Positions 12,042 to 22,636 of a stretch of 64,000 nucleotides of DNA are shown here, in pieces. The DNA lies in assembly GCA_910583985.1 (NCBI GenBank), contig CAJTYA010000005.1:91843-155842 (forward strand). The letters run 5' to 3'. The notes under the pieces are model-generated. The model was not told where the DNA came from. It saw only the letters and a program-made list of their open reading frames with translations, and ran no database searches. The stretch's first letter is position 1. Every line of letters begins with the position of its first letter. The DNA is from an uncultured Alistipes sp. Its GTDB lineage: Bacteria; Bacteroidota; Bacteroidia; Bacteroidales; Rikenellaceae. Both the position numbers and the translations under genes were made by a program.

Positions 12042-13217
12042 ATGTCAGTATCCTCCCGTTACGCCGGGCGCGGCGTCTCCTCCTCCAAGGAGGACGTGCA
12101 CGCGGCCATCAAGAATATCGACAAGGGGCTCTACCCGAAAGCATTCTGCAAAATCATTCCCGACCACCTTTCCGGCGACGGCGACGCATGTCTTATCATG
12201 CACGCCGACGGGGCCGGCACCAAATCGTCGCTGGCCTACGCCTATTGGAAGGAAACGGGCGACCTGTCGGTATGGAAAGGCATCGCGCAGGACGCCGTGG
12301 TGATGAATACCGACGACCTGCTCTGCGTCGGCGCGACGGACAACATCCTGCTCTCGTCGACCATCGGCCGCAACAAGCGGCTCATCCCCGGCGAAGTGGT
12401 TTCGGCCGTCATCAACGGGACCGAAGAGTTCCTCCAGTCGATGCGCGAACAGGGAATCGGCATCTATTCGACGGGCGGAGAAACCGCCGACGTGGGCGAT
12501 CTGGTCCGCACGATCATCGTCGACAGCACCGTCACGGCCCGTATGAAACGCAGCGAAGTGATCGACAACGCCCGCATCGGAGCCGGATGCTGCATCGTGG
12601 GCCTGAGCTCGTTCGGGCAGGCGACCTATGAAACGGAATACAACGGAGGAATGGGCAGCAACGGACTGACCTCGGCCCGGCACGACGTCTTCGGCAAGTC
12701 CGTCGCCGAAAAATATCCTGAAACGTTCGATCCGGGCGTCCCCGAAGAACTGGTCTACACGGGCCGGTACGCCCTGACCGACACGATCGAAGGCTGCCCC
12801 CTCACGGTAGGCAAGCTCGTGCTCTCCCCCACGCGGACCTATGCGCCCGTCATCCGGGCCATGCTCGAAGAACACCGGGGAGAGATCCGCGGCATGGTCC
12901 ATTGCAGCGGCGGCGGTCAGACCAAAATCCTGCATTTCATCGACAACCTGCATGTGGTCAAGGACAACCTCTTCGACACGCCGCTGCTGTTCAACCTCAT
13001 CCAGCAGCAGTCGCAGACCCCTTGGCGCGAAATGTACTGCGTGTTCAACATGGGGCACCGCATGGAACTCTATGTCGAAGAATCCGTCGCCGACGACCTG
13101 ATTCGCATTTCCCGCAGTTTCGGTATCGACGCCCGCATCGTCGGTCATGTCGAACCGGCGGACAAGGCATCGGTCACCATCCGGCACGAAGGACGCGAAT
13201 ACGTCTACACCAAATAA
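12042..13217 (+). CDS. purM: Phosphoribosylformylglycinamidine cyclo-ligase (AIR synthase)
   Basis: Closes the imidazole ring in step 5 of purine synthesis (FGAM + ATP to AIR). The product has 391 residues, as in the longer Bacteroidota PurM. Visible motifs: the N-terminal Gly-rich region SSRYAGRGVSSSKEDV, the ATP site HADGAGTKSSLAY, MNTDDLLCVGA, STGGETADVGD, and the C-terminal HCSGGGQTKILHF and VFNMGHRMELYV. It is monocistronic, with a divergent neighbour upstream and a strong terminator downstream. Confidence 0.95.
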   Translation: MSVSSRYAGRGVSSSKEDVHAAIKNIDKGLYPKAFCKIIPDHLSGDGDACLIMHADGAGTKSSLAYAYWKETGDLSVWKGIAQDAVVMNTDDLLCVGATDNILLSSTIGRNKRLIPGEVVSAVINGTEEFLQSMREQGIGIYSTGGETADVGDLVRTIIVDSTVTARMKRSEVIDNARIGAGCCIVGLSSFGQATYETEYNGGMGSNGLTSARHDVFGKSVAEKYPETFDPGVPEELVYTGRYALTDTIEGCPLTVGKLVLSPTRTYAPVIRAMLEEHRGEIRGMVHCSGGGQTKILHFIDNLHVVKDNLFDTPLLFNLIQQQSQTPWREMYCVFNMGHRMELYVEESVADDLIRISRSFGIDARIVGHVEPADKASVTIRHEGREYVYTK

Positions 13218-13243
13218 CGGGGAGGCAACGCCTCGCACGACGG

Positions 13244-13280
13244 GAACGGCGCCGGACAATGTCCGGCGCCGTTCTTTTTT
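13244..13280 (+). terminator. Intrinsic terminator of purM
   Basis: A perfect 14-bp GC-rich stem (13244-13257 with 13261-13274) with a 3-nt AAT loop, followed by T6. Confidence 0.9.
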
Positions 13281-13689
13281 CCATGCGACGACGATACAGG
13301 AGCAGGCGGTCGCCCATATCCTCCCTTCCGGGATATATTGCGGATCGGACAGGACCGCGCCCCGCCTCAGACCGGAGCACCGGACCGTCGGTCGGGATGA
13401 CCTGACACCCGCCGGTGCGTCCCTATCATTTCCCGAAACCTGCGGCCGGATGCCGCGTCCGTCGGCCCCGTCCCGATCGCGCTCGCCGATCGTCCCGACT
13501 TTTGTTTACAGGCTCGCATCGGGACACCGCGAACGGCGGAACCGTCCGGGAACCGATCGAAAAGCCGGGTTCCGGTACGCTTCGGTCCTCAGACAAAACC
13601 GACCGGACCGCCCGACATTCCCCCTCATCCGCCAAGAACCGCCGCTTTTCGCCCGGAGCCTTCCGCTACCGTCCCCCCCTAAAAACAAA
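13281..13689. other. Gene-free spacer between convergent genes
   Basis: GC-rich DNA between the purM terminator and the terminator of the small lipoprotein gene. The open frames that cross it give Arg/Pro-rich translations without motifs. Confidence 0.5.
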
Positions 13690-13731
13690 AAGGAGGGTCT
13701 TTCCCGCACAGGGGGAGAGATCCTTCTTTTT
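13686..13731. terminator. Terminator downstream of the Ala-rich lipoprotein gene
   Basis: A 16-bp stem (13690-13705 with 13713-13728, three wobble pairs) flanked by an A-rich left side and T5 on the right. It can act on both strands. Confidence 0.8.
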
Positions 13732-13770
13732 CCGAGGGCAATAACCCGTCCGGTCGTTACCGGAACCGCA

Positions 13771-14001
13771 TTATTCCGCAGCGGCAGTTTCTTCGGTCGC
13801 CATCGAATCGGCAGCCTGAGCGGCAGCAGCAGCGGCGGCGGCAGCTTCGGCTTCGGCCTTGGCGGCAGAATCGGCAGCGGCAGCAGCGGCGATCGAGTCG
13901 GCTTTGGCTTTTTCGGCACCGGCGTTACCGCAGCAAGATGCGAAAGAAACACAAGCGGCTGCGACAGCCACCATCACAACGGATTTGGTCATCTTTTTCA
14001 T
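13771..14001 (-). CDS. Small alanine-rich lipoprotein
   Basis: Not a recognised family. The precursor has 76 residues. Its basic N-terminus (MKKMTK), hydrophobic core and lipobox-like FASC place the lipidated cysteine at residue 23. The 54-residue mature part contains 29 alanines, spaced with Asp-Ser, Lys and Glu (ADSIAAAAAADSAAKAEAE), and should form one long amphipathic helix. By analogy it may be a short periplasmic or outer-membrane spacer protein of the Lpp type, but this is only a shape argument. It has its own promoter and terminator, as expected for a well-expressed single gene. Confidence 0.75.
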   Translation of the reverse strand: MKKMTKSVVMVAVAAACVSFASCCGNAGAEKAKADSIAAAAAADSAAKAEAEAAAAAAAAAQAADSMATEETAAAE

Positions 14002-14037
14002 AATGCAAAAGATTAAGTGGTTTGACTAATTCGGCCG

Positions 14038-14067
14038 CAAAGGTATAACGATTTGCGATTAATGCAA
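14038..14067 (-). promoter_or_regulatory. Promoter of the Ala-rich lipoprotein gene
   Basis: On the minus strand TTG (14067-14065), 19 bp, then TACCTTTG (14045-14038): both elements match the Bacteroidota consensus. The leader before the ATG is about 30 nt. Confidence 0.75.
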
Positions 14068-14153
14068 CCGCCGAAACGAACAATTTTATTCGAACGATCG
14101 TTTCTGTCTCTTTTCCGCCCGTTTCCGCGGCCGGAAACGCGTCCGCACACCCT

Positions 14154-14633
14154 CTAACGCTCTTCCTCGCCCTTCGTTTGAGAGGATTGGGCGAACACAG
14201 AAAGCGGAATTTCGACCCGGATGGGAAACGCCAGTTCGAACGAATCCTTGATCTTCCCGCACAGGATGACGGCCTCCTCGTAAGTGACGCAGTTTCCGAC
14301 CGTCACCTTGAAATAGGGATCGTCGTAATCCATGTAAACCGGGATGGAAGGATAGATCTCCTTGAACCGCGCGGTCGTCTGTTGGGCCTGTGCGCGAGCG
14401 CTCTGGCTGTTGTCGAAAAATATCCGCACGCGATAGCCGCGGATCTTCCCGCCGGTCGAGGATGCCTGCATCGAACGCACGGCCGAAGCCGCCGCACCGT
14501 GTTCGACGACCTCCACCCGGCTGCCGTATTTGGCATCCGGCGAGCGCAACTTATTGCGAAAAGCCTCCAAACTCTGGGCCCGGCCCGCACAAACGGCCAG
14601 ACAAAGCCCTGCCACGATCATCGTTTTTTTCAT
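14154..14633 (-). CDS. Secreted SPOR-like domain protein
   Basis: A 159-residue exported protein: signal peptide MKKTMIVAGLCLAVCAGRAQS, a linker, and a C-terminal domain of about 75 residues (GYRVRIFFDNSQSARAQAQ to IRVEIPLS). That domain has the beta-alpha-beta pattern and the xVxVGxxxxxxEA signature of SPOR domains, which bind denuded peptidoglycan strands. I start at the ATG at 14633, which has AGGAG just upstream, instead of a longer frame from 14747. It could be transcribed with the genes upstream, but a 211-bp gap separates them. Confidence 0.75.
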   Translation of the reverse strand: MKKTMIVAGLCLAVCAGRAQSLEAFRNKLRSPDAKYGSRVEVVEHGAAASAVRSMQASSTGGKIRGYRVRIFFDNSQSARAQAQQTTARFKEIYPSIPVYMDYDDPYFKVTVGNCVTYEEAVILCGKIKDSFELAFPIRVEIPLSVFAQSSQTKGEEER

Positions 14634-14844
14634 AACTCCTTTTCCGAACGGTTTTTTCCCGTGCATAGCATCCGAATTATCATCCATAATATTTATCTCC
14701 CGTTCCGAAAACGGCGCCCCGCGACCGCTCCGTCGTCCGGCGATCATCCTTTTCGTCCCCCGGTCCGTCGGCCCGCAGTCGACATCCGGTCCGAGCCGGC
14801 ATCCGACGCCCCGTCGTCGGGAGCACCCTTATCGAAAAGAAATC

Positions 14845-15345
14845 CTACAAACCGATTCCCCGGCTTATGTCGGAGAGGTCGATCCCGAACCGGTGCAGAA
14901 AGCGGTCGGTCTCCATCTTCTCGATCCTGTATTTCTTGCGTGCCGCCCCGGCCCGGACGATCACCGTGCCCGACACGACGGTGCCGGACGCCCCGCGCGA
15001 GAGCGTTTTCATCACGCCGAGCGCACCGAGCATGCCGCCCTCGAAACGCACCCGGACCGGAATCCGGACCGAGACGTCCTCCGAACGGCGCGGCAATTTC
15101 ACTTTTTCGTCGACCGAAGCCCGCAACAGCACGCTTTCGTCGCGGCTCAGTTCCAGATCGGCACGCACGAGCGTCACCGTCGTCCCCGAAGCGTTCGACG
15201 CACGGACGAAGACGTCGACATCGGTCTGCGCCGTTCCCACGGAACGCAGTTTGACCGACTCGATGCCGTCGTAAGAAAGATCGTCCCGCCGCACGCACGA
15301 AGCGGCGACGAGCACGAGCATAAACAAAAATATCCTTTTCATCAT
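14845..15345 (-). CDS. LEA14-like lipoprotein
   Basis: A 166-residue predicted lipoprotein (MMKRIFLFMLVLVAASC, lipobox VAASC). The mature part is beta-rich, with LRSVGTAQTDVDVFVRASNA and later SVRIPVRVRFEGG, as in LEA14/WHy-domain proteins that fold as a single immunoglobulin-like sandwich. The function is unknown. The gene starts 14 bp after the preceding lipoprotein gene ends, so it sits in the menG operon. The frame stays open upstream to 15807, but only the ATG at 15345 gives a signal peptide. Confidence 0.7.
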   Translation of the reverse strand: MMKRIFLFMLVLVAASCVRRDDLSYDGIESVKLRSVGTAQTDVDVFVRASNASGTTVTLVRADLELSRDESVLLRASVDEKVKLPRRSEDVSVRIPVRVRFEGGMLGALGVMKTLSRGASGTVVSGTVIVRAGAARKKYRIEKMETDRFLHRFGIDLSDISRGIGL

Positions 15346-15359
15346 CGTTCGTTTTCTTT

Positions 15360-16049
15360 TTATTCTTCTTCGCAAAACGCGGCAGAGCCATTCTCCCGGA
15401 AATCGGTCCATCGCACCTCGCCTCCGGTCCCTTCCGTCCGCTCTCCGGCCGCGAGCAGATCGCCCGTTTCGGCATCGAAATCCGCATACGCGAGGTTTCC
15501 CGACGGCGAAATACCGATGACGCTCAGCACGATCGTTCCCCGATCCGAAGCCTCTGCGGACGTCGCACATTCCAACCGGAAGTTGTAGCCCGACACCCAT
15601 TCGTCCTCGTCGGCGGGATCGCCGCCCCGCAGTCCGAGCCGTGCGGCCCGTTCCGCTGCGCGTGCGGCCGTCAGCTTCACGCGCTCCGTCTCGACCGGAG
15701 CGCCGCAGGCATCCCTGTCGGCCCTCTCCACCGCAACGACCGCGCCGTCGCAAAGGATCGCATCCATGCGCGCGCCGCTTTCTCCGGCGAAACGGACGAT
15801 CCACCACTGCCGCCTGCCGTCCGCACCGGAAGCCGCGCTGCGGACGGAGTCGTTGTCATAACTGTGCACGCGCGTCAACCGCCATGCACCGTCCTGCTCT
15901 CCGACCGCTTCCGTTCCCAGAGCGATGGCCTCTTGTAGCGAAATTTCCGTCTTGAGCGCCGCGACCGGCTCCGTTTTCGCACCGTCCCGACAGGCCGTCG
16001 CGACGAGCGCCGCCAGCACCAGCGACCGACCGATCCGTCTCATACGCAT
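15360..16049 (-). CDS. Hypothetical lipoprotein
   Basis: About 229 residues. The N-terminus MRMRRIGRSLVLAALVATAC is a lipoprotein signal with lipobox VATAC. The mature part has two segments ending in a DAETGDLLAAGE-like hairpin, faintly like PepSY repeats; this resemblance is weak. The start overlaps the end of menG (16040-16049), which suggests translational coupling. A second ATG lies at 16043. I cannot assign a function. Confidence 0.65.
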   Translation of the reverse strand: MRMRRIGRSLVLAALVATACRDGAKTEPVAALKTEISLQEAIALGTEAVGEQDGAWRLTRVHSYDNDSVRSAASGADGRRQWWIVRFAGESGARMDAILCDGAVVAVERADRDACGAPVETERVKLTAARAAERAARLGLRGGDPADEDEWVSGYNFRLECATSAEASDRGTIVLSVIGISPSGNLAYADFDAETGDLLAAGERTEGTGGEVRWTDFRENGSAAFCEEE

Positions 16050-16792
16050 CCCCCCGCCGTATCGCCGGCACCCGCAGGTCTCGTCGCGCTGTAAATCTGC
16101 GCCACGCCGCCGAACAGGTGCTCGATGCGGCACTCCGCGAAACCGCCCTCGGCGAGCATCCGTGCGAACGCCTCGCCGTAAGGGAACTCCTCGACCGATT
16201 CCGGCAGGTAGGCGTAAGCCTTCGCATCCCGCGAAATCAACCCGCCCAACCGGGGCAGAACCCGGTGGAAATAAAAACGGTACAGCGCACCGAATATTTT
16301 ATGCTTCGGCATCCCGAATTCGAGCACATAGAGCCGACCTCCGGGCTTCAGCGCCCGGAACAGTCCGGCAATGCCGCCCGGAATGTCTTCGAAATTCCGC
16401 ACGCCGAAAGCCACCGTAGCCGCATCGAACCGCCCCGTACCGTAATCGCCCGACTCGGCATCGCCTTCGCGGAGTTCGATACGGTCCGACAGACCGGCCC
16501 GCGCCACTTTTTCGCGCCCTACGGCCAGCATCCGCGCCGAGAGGTCCACGCCCGTGATCCGCGCATGGCGGCAGGCGCGCCCCAACATGATCGCCAGATC
16601 GGCCGTGCCGGTGGCCATGTCCAGCACTTCGGAGGGATTACCCCGGCGCACCCGGCGCACGACGCGACGGCGCCACCCCCGGTCGATGCCCAGCGAGAGC
16701 AGATGATTGAGCAGATCGTACCGGCGGGCGATCCCGTCGAACATGTCCCGCACCTGCTCTTTCTTGCTTTCCGTTTCGTTATAGGGTTTCAT
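16040..16792 (-). CDS. menG: Demethylmenaquinone methyltransferase
   Basis: SAM-dependent C-methyltransferase for the last step of menaquinone synthesis (UbiE/MenG family). The 250-residue protein shows the family motif YDLLNHLLSLGIDRGWRRR, SAM motif I VLDMATGTADLAI, GVDLSARML, and the UbiE signature VAFGVRNFEDIPGGI. In an organism of this group menaquinone, not ubiquinone, is the expected product. It lies 18 bp after the LolE-like permease gene and overlaps the following lipoprotein gene, so it is mid-operon. Confidence 0.92.
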   Translation of the reverse strand: MKPYNETESKKEQVRDMFDGIARRYDLLNHLLSLGIDRGWRRRVVRRVRRGNPSEVLDMATGTADLAIMLGRACRHARITGVDLSARMLAVGREKVARAGLSDRIELREGDAESGDYGTGRFDAATVAFGVRNFEDIPGGIAGLFRALKPGGRLYVLEFGMPKHKIFGALYRFYFHRVLPRLGGLISRDAKAYAYLPESVEEFPYGEAFARMLAEGGFAECRIEHLFGGVAQIYSATRPAGAGDTAGGCV

Positions 16793-16810
16793 CGCATGAG
16801 TTTCTTCCGG

Positions 16811-18055
16811 CTATTCGAACCGGATGGTTCTCTCCGGCAAAATTAATGAAATTATCATGGTCGGCAAGGCGAGCAGCCCGACGACGAGCACGAACGTGAC
16901 CACATCGAGCGCCGCGAGCCAGCCCGCATGCAGCGCCACGGGAACGGTCGTCAGGAAATACCCCTCCGAATCGAGCGTCGCCCAGCCCGTGTAATGTTGC
17001 AGCAGACAGAGCCCCACGCCCACGACGTTGCCCCAGAACATGCCGCGGAGAATCACGAACGAAGAACGGATGACGAACATCTTCTGCAACGCCCGGTTCC
17101 CCATGCCCAACGCCTTGAGCACCCCGATCATGGAAGTGCGCTCCAGCAGGATGATCAACAGCGCGGCGATCATGTTGAACAGCGCCACGAGCAACATCAC
17201 GACGATGATGACGGCGGCATTGACGTCGTGGGCGTCCAGCCAGTCGAAAATCATCGGGAACTGCTTTTTAAGGTTGGTCACCCGCAGCGCATCCTCCTCG
17301 TCCGAAGCCTCCGAGACGATGCGGTACGTCTCGTTGGTGTAGCGGTCCAACCGGGCGAAATCGTCCACCGTCACCTCGAATCCGGTCACGGACGTCGAGT
17401 CCCAGCCGTTGAGACGCTGTACGTTGCGCATGTCGGTGAAGACCATCGTGCGGTCCATCTCGCCGAAGCCCGTGTCGTAAATGCCGCACACCCGGAACCG
17501 GTCCCGGCGGGGCGGATTCTGGATGAAAAGCATTTCGACCGGATCGCCCGCCCCCACCTCCATCTGGTCGGCCAGCGTGCGCGACAGCAGGACGTCCTTG
17601 TGCCGCACACCGCCGCCCGTTCTCGGCAGATCGCCCTCGACGAGGTTCTGCCGGAAGAACGACCAGTCGTAGGTCGTATCGACGCCCTTGAGCACGACGC
17701 CCGCCATCGCGTCCTCCCCTTTGAGGATTCCTCCCTTTATGGCATAGGGATTGATCCGAACGATTCCGGGCAGCCGCTCCAGTTCGGGCAGAAAAGCCTG
17801 CTCGCGCGGGACGGGCACCGTTTCGTAGGAAGCGTTGCCGTCCAGATGCACGATCTGTATCTGTGCCCCGAACCCGCTCAGCTTGGCGGCGATTTCGCGC
17901 TTGAATCCGAAGATCACGGCCAGCGAAACGATCATCACGGCCACGCCGACGGCCACGCTCAACGTGGCGATGCGCACCATCACGTTGTTCTTGCGTCCGG
18001 CCGTCGCCGCGGCGATGCGGCGGGCCAGAAAAAATTCGAGGTTCAGCTTACCCAT
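16811..18055 (-). CDS. LolC/LolE-like ABC transporter permease
   Basis: Inner-membrane permease of the FtsX/MacB superfamily, probably part of the machinery that releases lipoproteins for outer-membrane sorting. Of about 414 residues, there is one N-terminal TM helix (near residues 28-50, VAVGVAVMIVSLAVIFGF), a large periplasmic domain, then three C-terminal TM helices (AAVIIVVMLLVALFNMIAALL; FVILRGMFWGNVVGVGLCLL; FVLVVGLLALPTMIISLIL). The N-terminal FFLARRI...ATLSVAVGVAVM is typical of LolC/E. The frame continues upstream antisense to the SDR gene, but the ATG at 18055 is the natural start. No ATPase (LolD) gene is nearby. Confidence 0.85.
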   Translation of the reverse strand: MGKLNLEFFLARRIAAATAGRKNNVMVRIATLSVAVGVAVMIVSLAVIFGFKREIAAKLSGFGAQIQIVHLDGNASYETVPVPREQAFLPELERLPGIVRINPYAIKGGILKGEDAMAGVVLKGVDTTYDWSFFRQNLVEGDLPRTGGGVRHKDVLLSRTLADQMEVGAGDPVEMLFIQNPPRRDRFRVCGIYDTGFGEMDRTMVFTDMRNVQRLNGWDSTSVTGFEVTVDDFARLDRYTNETYRIVSEASDEEDALRVTNLKKQFPMIFDWLDAHDVNAAVIIVVMLLVALFNMIAALLIILLERTSMIGVLKALGMGNRALQKMFVIRSSFVILRGMFWGNVVGVGLCLLQHYTGWATLDSEGYFLTTVPVALHAGWLAALDVVTFVLVVGLLALPTMIISLILPERTIRFE

Positions 18056-18110
18056 AATCCGATTGTCGTGCGCCCGGAGGAAACGCCATGCAAAGTAACA
18101 CAAAAATTCA

Positions 18111-18118
18111 TATTTTTG
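18111..18118 (+). promoter_or_regulatory. Promoter -7 box of the SDR gene
   Basis: TATTTTTG matches TAnnTTTG, 81 bp before the ATG at 18200. The -33 region has no clear TTG. Confidence 0.4.
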
Positions 18119-18199
18119 CACATACGTTCGGAGGAAGGCCCGCAGGGAAACGACACGGCACCTGCCGCCGGACCGAGACAGACACACAACCCTTCGACC

Positions 18200-18979
18200 A
18201 TGAGCAAAACCGCATTGATTACCGGAGCCTCTTCGGGCATAGGCGCCGCGACGGCCCGGACGCTGGCAGCCGCCGGCTACGACCTCGTCATCACGGGCCG
18301 CCGGACCGACCGCCTGCAAGCGCTGAACGACACGCTGGAGGAGCGGTACGGCATCCGCGTGCACGTGCTCGGATTCGACATCCGGGACCGTTTCCAGACC
18401 GAAAGCGCCATCGACGCGCTGCCCGCCCGCTTCCGCCGCATCGACCTGCTGGTCAACAACGCCGGGCTCGCTGCCGGACTCGAACACATCGACGAAGGCG
18501 ACCCGCTCGACTGGGACCGGATGATCGACACCAACGTCAAGGGCCTGCTCTACATCACCCGCATCGTCTCGCAGCGGATGATCGCCGACGGCCGGGGAGG
18601 CCACATCATCAACATCGGGTCGATCGCCGGCGTACAGACCTACGAGAACGGAGCGGTCTACTGCGCCTCGAAACACGCCGTGCATGCCCTCTCGCAGGGC
18701 ATGCGGATGGACCTGCTGAGCCACGGCATCAAGGTGACCGAGATCCGGCCGGGCATGGTGGAGACCGAATTTTCGGTCGTGCGCTTCCACGGCGACCGCC
18801 GGCGGGCCGACGACGTCTACCAGGGCATCGAGCCGCTGACGGGCGACGACATCGCCTCCGTGGTGGGATGGATCGTCTCGCTGCCGCCGCACGTCAACAT
18901 CAACGACATCGAAGTCATGCCCTCGGCGCAGGCGAACGCCTACCTCACCTGCCGGAAGGAAGACGAAAGCGAACAATAA
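18200..18979 (+). CDS. Short-chain dehydrogenase/reductase (YdfG-like)
   Basis: NAD(P)-dependent oxidoreductase of the classical SDR family, 259 residues. The cofactor motif is TGASSGIGAATA, followed by NNAGLA, the catalytic Ser in INIGSIAG, and YCASK with the catalytic Tyr and Lys. The basic residues after beta2 (TGRRTDR) favour NADP. The sequence style (PxRFRRIDLLVNNAGLAxGLE) resembles YdfG-type enzymes that oxidise 3-hydroxy acids such as serine or reduce malonic semialdehyde; the substrate here is an inference. Divergent from the LolE-like gene. Confidence 0.9.
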   Translation: MSKTALITGASSGIGAATARTLAAAGYDLVITGRRTDRLQALNDTLEERYGIRVHVLGFDIRDRFQTESAIDALPARFRRIDLLVNNAGLAAGLEHIDEGDPLDWDRMIDTNVKGLLYITRIVSQRMIADGRGGHIINIGSIAGVQTYENGAVYCASKHAVHALSQGMRMDLLSHGIKVTEIRPGMVETEFSVVRFHGDRRRADDVYQGIEPLTGDDIASVVGWIVSLPPHVNINDIEVMPSAQANAYLTCRKEDESEQ

Positions 18980-18998
18980 AACGGACCGCGGTCCGTTT
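18979..18998 (+). terminator. Short terminator-like palindrome after the SDR gene
   Basis: 9-bp arms (18979-18987 and 18990-18998) directly at the stop codon, with only TTTCATT after them. Possibly a weak terminator. Confidence 0.45.
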
Positions 18999-19064
18999 CA
19001 TTAGAACGACAAGGTAAAACCCGGTTCCCCCGAAAGCGGGAGCCACAAACACGAAAACCGAATT

Positions 19065-19751
19065 ATGTCAGGATTCATGCAACCGGAGTTTCTGCTGATT
19101 ATCGTCATCGGAATCGCAGGATTCGTCGTACAGGCCAAGCTCCAGTCCGTATTCAAGAAATACTCGAAAGTGATGTTCCCCGGCGGACTCACCGGCCGCG
19201 ACGTGGCCGAAAGGATGCTGCGCGACAACGGCATCTACGACGTGAAGGTCGTATCGACGCCCGGTCATCTGACCGACCACTACAACCCGGCCACCAAGAC
19301 CGTCAACCTGAGCGAACCGGTCTACAACAGCAACAGCGTGGCCGCCGCGGCCGTCGCCGCCCACGAATGCGGCCATGCCGTACAGCACGCCAAGGAATAC
19401 GCGCCGCTGAAGCTGCGCTCGGCGCTGGTGCCGGTGGTCAGCTTCTCGTCGCAATGGGCCGTGTGGATCGTCATCGCGGGCATCCTGCTGATGAAGTCGT
19501 TCCCGGCCCTGTTCTGGATCGGCATCGGCATGATCGCCCTCTCGGCGCTTTTCAGCATCGTCACGCTGCCGGTCGAGTACAACGCCTCGGCACGGGCCAT
19601 GCAATGGCTCACCTCCAGCTACACGCTGCGGGGCGAACAGGCCGCACAGGCCAAGGAAGCCCTCGCATGGGCCGCACGCACCTATCTGGTCGCCGCGCTG
19701 TCGGCCATCGCCACGCTGATCTACTACCTCGGCTTCGCCCGCAGGGATTAG
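19065..19751 (+). CDS. Membrane zinc metallopeptidase (YugP family)
   Basis: 228 residues, an integral-membrane neutral zinc peptidase of the PF04298-type family. There is an N-terminal TM helix (LLIIVIGIAGFVVQ), the zinc-binding HECGH at residues 100-104 (H100, E101, H104), then three hydrophobic helices, two of them adjacent near residues 130-165. The segment LPVEYNASARA probably carries the third zinc ligand. The cellular substrate is unknown; family members are thought to act in membrane protein quality control. It stands alone. Confidence 0.88.
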   Translation: MSGFMQPEFLLIIVIGIAGFVVQAKLQSVFKKYSKVMFPGGLTGRDVAERMLRDNGIYDVKVVSTPGHLTDHYNPATKTVNLSEPVYNSNSVAAAAVAAHECGHAVQHAKEYAPLKLRSALVPVVSFSSQWAVWIVIAGILLMKSFPALFWIGIGMIALSALFSIVTLPVEYNASARAMQWLTSSYTLRGEQAAQAKEALAWAARTYLVAALSAIATLIYYLGFARRD

Positions 19752-19779
19752 CCCCGCAGCGAACCGACGACACGAACCC

Positions 19780-19816
19780 CGCGTCCCGCGCTTCTTTCCG
19801 AGCGCGGGACGCGTGC
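19780..19816 (+). terminator. Hairpin after the zinc peptidase gene
   Basis: A perfect 13-bp GC-rich stem (19780-19792 with 19801-19813) with an 8-nt loop. Only a short T run follows (TGCGTTT), so termination may be incomplete. Confidence 0.6.
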
Positions 19817-20470
19817 GTTTAGACCCTTCCGTTCCGCCCGACCGCTCTGGCCGTCCGCCCCCCCGTCCGAAAACAGCCATCGGGCGCCGGACACGACGAT
19901 CCGTCGAAGGCACAGCCCCGTCCGACCGCTCCGACGTCCCGAACGACGACCGTCCCGGAAAACGAAAAGAACGGCCCCTCTCGGAATTTTTCGCCCGCAT
20001 CCGCCCCGAAACACTCCCGACACCAGCAGGTTCGTTCCCAGTTTCCTGTCCCGGCCCCAGCAGGGACGATCCGCATATCGCCGATTCACCCGACCAAAAG
20101 CCAGAAGGAAAGCCGACCGAAAAACCGCCCGCATCCCCGCATGCGCGGTCTTCGCATCGCCCTTCTTTCCCCGCCCGTGCCGAACGCTCCGCCGCGTCGA
20201 TCCGACCGCCGAACATGCAGCATGTCCCGGCAGAATATTCTCCACCGACCGCTCCTGCCGAAAACCGGACGCTATTTGCAAAAACAAAAAGCCGCGCCGC
20301 GCAGAGTTTCCGCACGGTCGAATCCGGCGCATCGGAAAAACATACATCGTCCGGGAGAGTCGCGGAAACGGCTCGCTACAGGACCGCCCCATTCCGAAAC
20401 CGCGGTCCGATTCTTCCGACGAGGCGCACGACAATGATGCCTGCATACGGGAACGCCCGGTCCCGACAAA
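19817..20470. other. Gene-free spacer between convergent genes
   Basis: About 650 bp of GC-rich DNA between the peptidase and pckA. Several frames are open but have no motif, no plausible RBS/ATG and Arg/Pro-rich composition. Confidence 0.5.
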
Positions 20471-20471
20471 G

Positions 20472-20505
20472 AAAAACGGGAACGGCCGCAAGGCCATTCC
20501 CGTTT
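20472..20505 (-). terminator. Intrinsic terminator of pckA
   Basis: A 14-bp stem with one C-A mismatch (20474-20487 with 20492-20505) and a GCAA tetraloop. On the minus strand it runs into a T5 tract (complement of 20472-20476). It lies 25 bp past the pckA stop. Confidence 0.85.
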
Positions 20506-20530
20506 CGAGAAATCCTAATATCCGGAATTA

Positions 20531-22138
<1,608 letters not shown>

Positions 22139-22213
22139 AATTCCTTCTATTTTAGTTGATACATCTCTTCTTTAAAATATTTGTCTTACTCCGTTTCCCG
22201 GCGCAATCCGGCG

Positions 22214-22221
22214 CAAAGATA
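22214..22221 (-). promoter_or_regulatory. Promoter -7 box of pckA
   Basis: TATCTTTG on the minus strand matches TAnnTTTG exactly, about 76 bp before the pckA ATG, in an AT-rich block (22207-22320). It implies a 5' UTR of about 70 nt. Confidence 0.6.
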
Positions 22222-22572
22222 AAAATTATTTGCGTATTGTTACCCCACTAACAGCTCAAAATATTAAAAAAAATTATTATCGGATCGTTTTTATACCATC
22301 CTACATATCAATAAATTAACCTCAGCACCCTCCGCCTTCCGGACCGAAAGACGCTCTCCGGGGCCGCCGGTACCGCTCCGGAACGTCCGAGGATCGCGGC
22401 CGGCGGCAGGCAGGTCCGGCCCCCGCACCGCACCGGGCCCGCGCCCGGGACCGCCGCATCCATGCGGCACCCCGAACGGAACGCCGCGGCTCTACGCCCT
22501 CTGCCGAAGTTCTCCGGAGGCTCCTTCCGGAAAAAGCCATGGAAAAAGCGTGCCGCATTTCGGATTTATCCA
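22222..22572. other. Divergent spacer pckA / hemW
   Basis: AT-rich near pckA (to about 22320) and then GC-rich. No gene seen. Confidence 0.5.
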
Positions 22573-22580
22573 TACTTTTG
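22573..22580 (+). promoter_or_regulatory. Promoter -7 box of hemW
   Basis: TACTTTTG matches TAnnTTTG, 56 bp before the ATG. No clear -33 element. Confidence 0.4.
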
Positions 22581-22636
22581 CCCTGTCGGCGCTTCCCGGC
22601 CTCCGAACCTCTTCACACACCGCAATCCGCACTCCG

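Noticed and set aside
18056..18976. Upstream extension of the LolE-like permease frame
   Set aside because: It is antisense to a clear SDR gene; the ATG at 18055 gives the family N-terminus.
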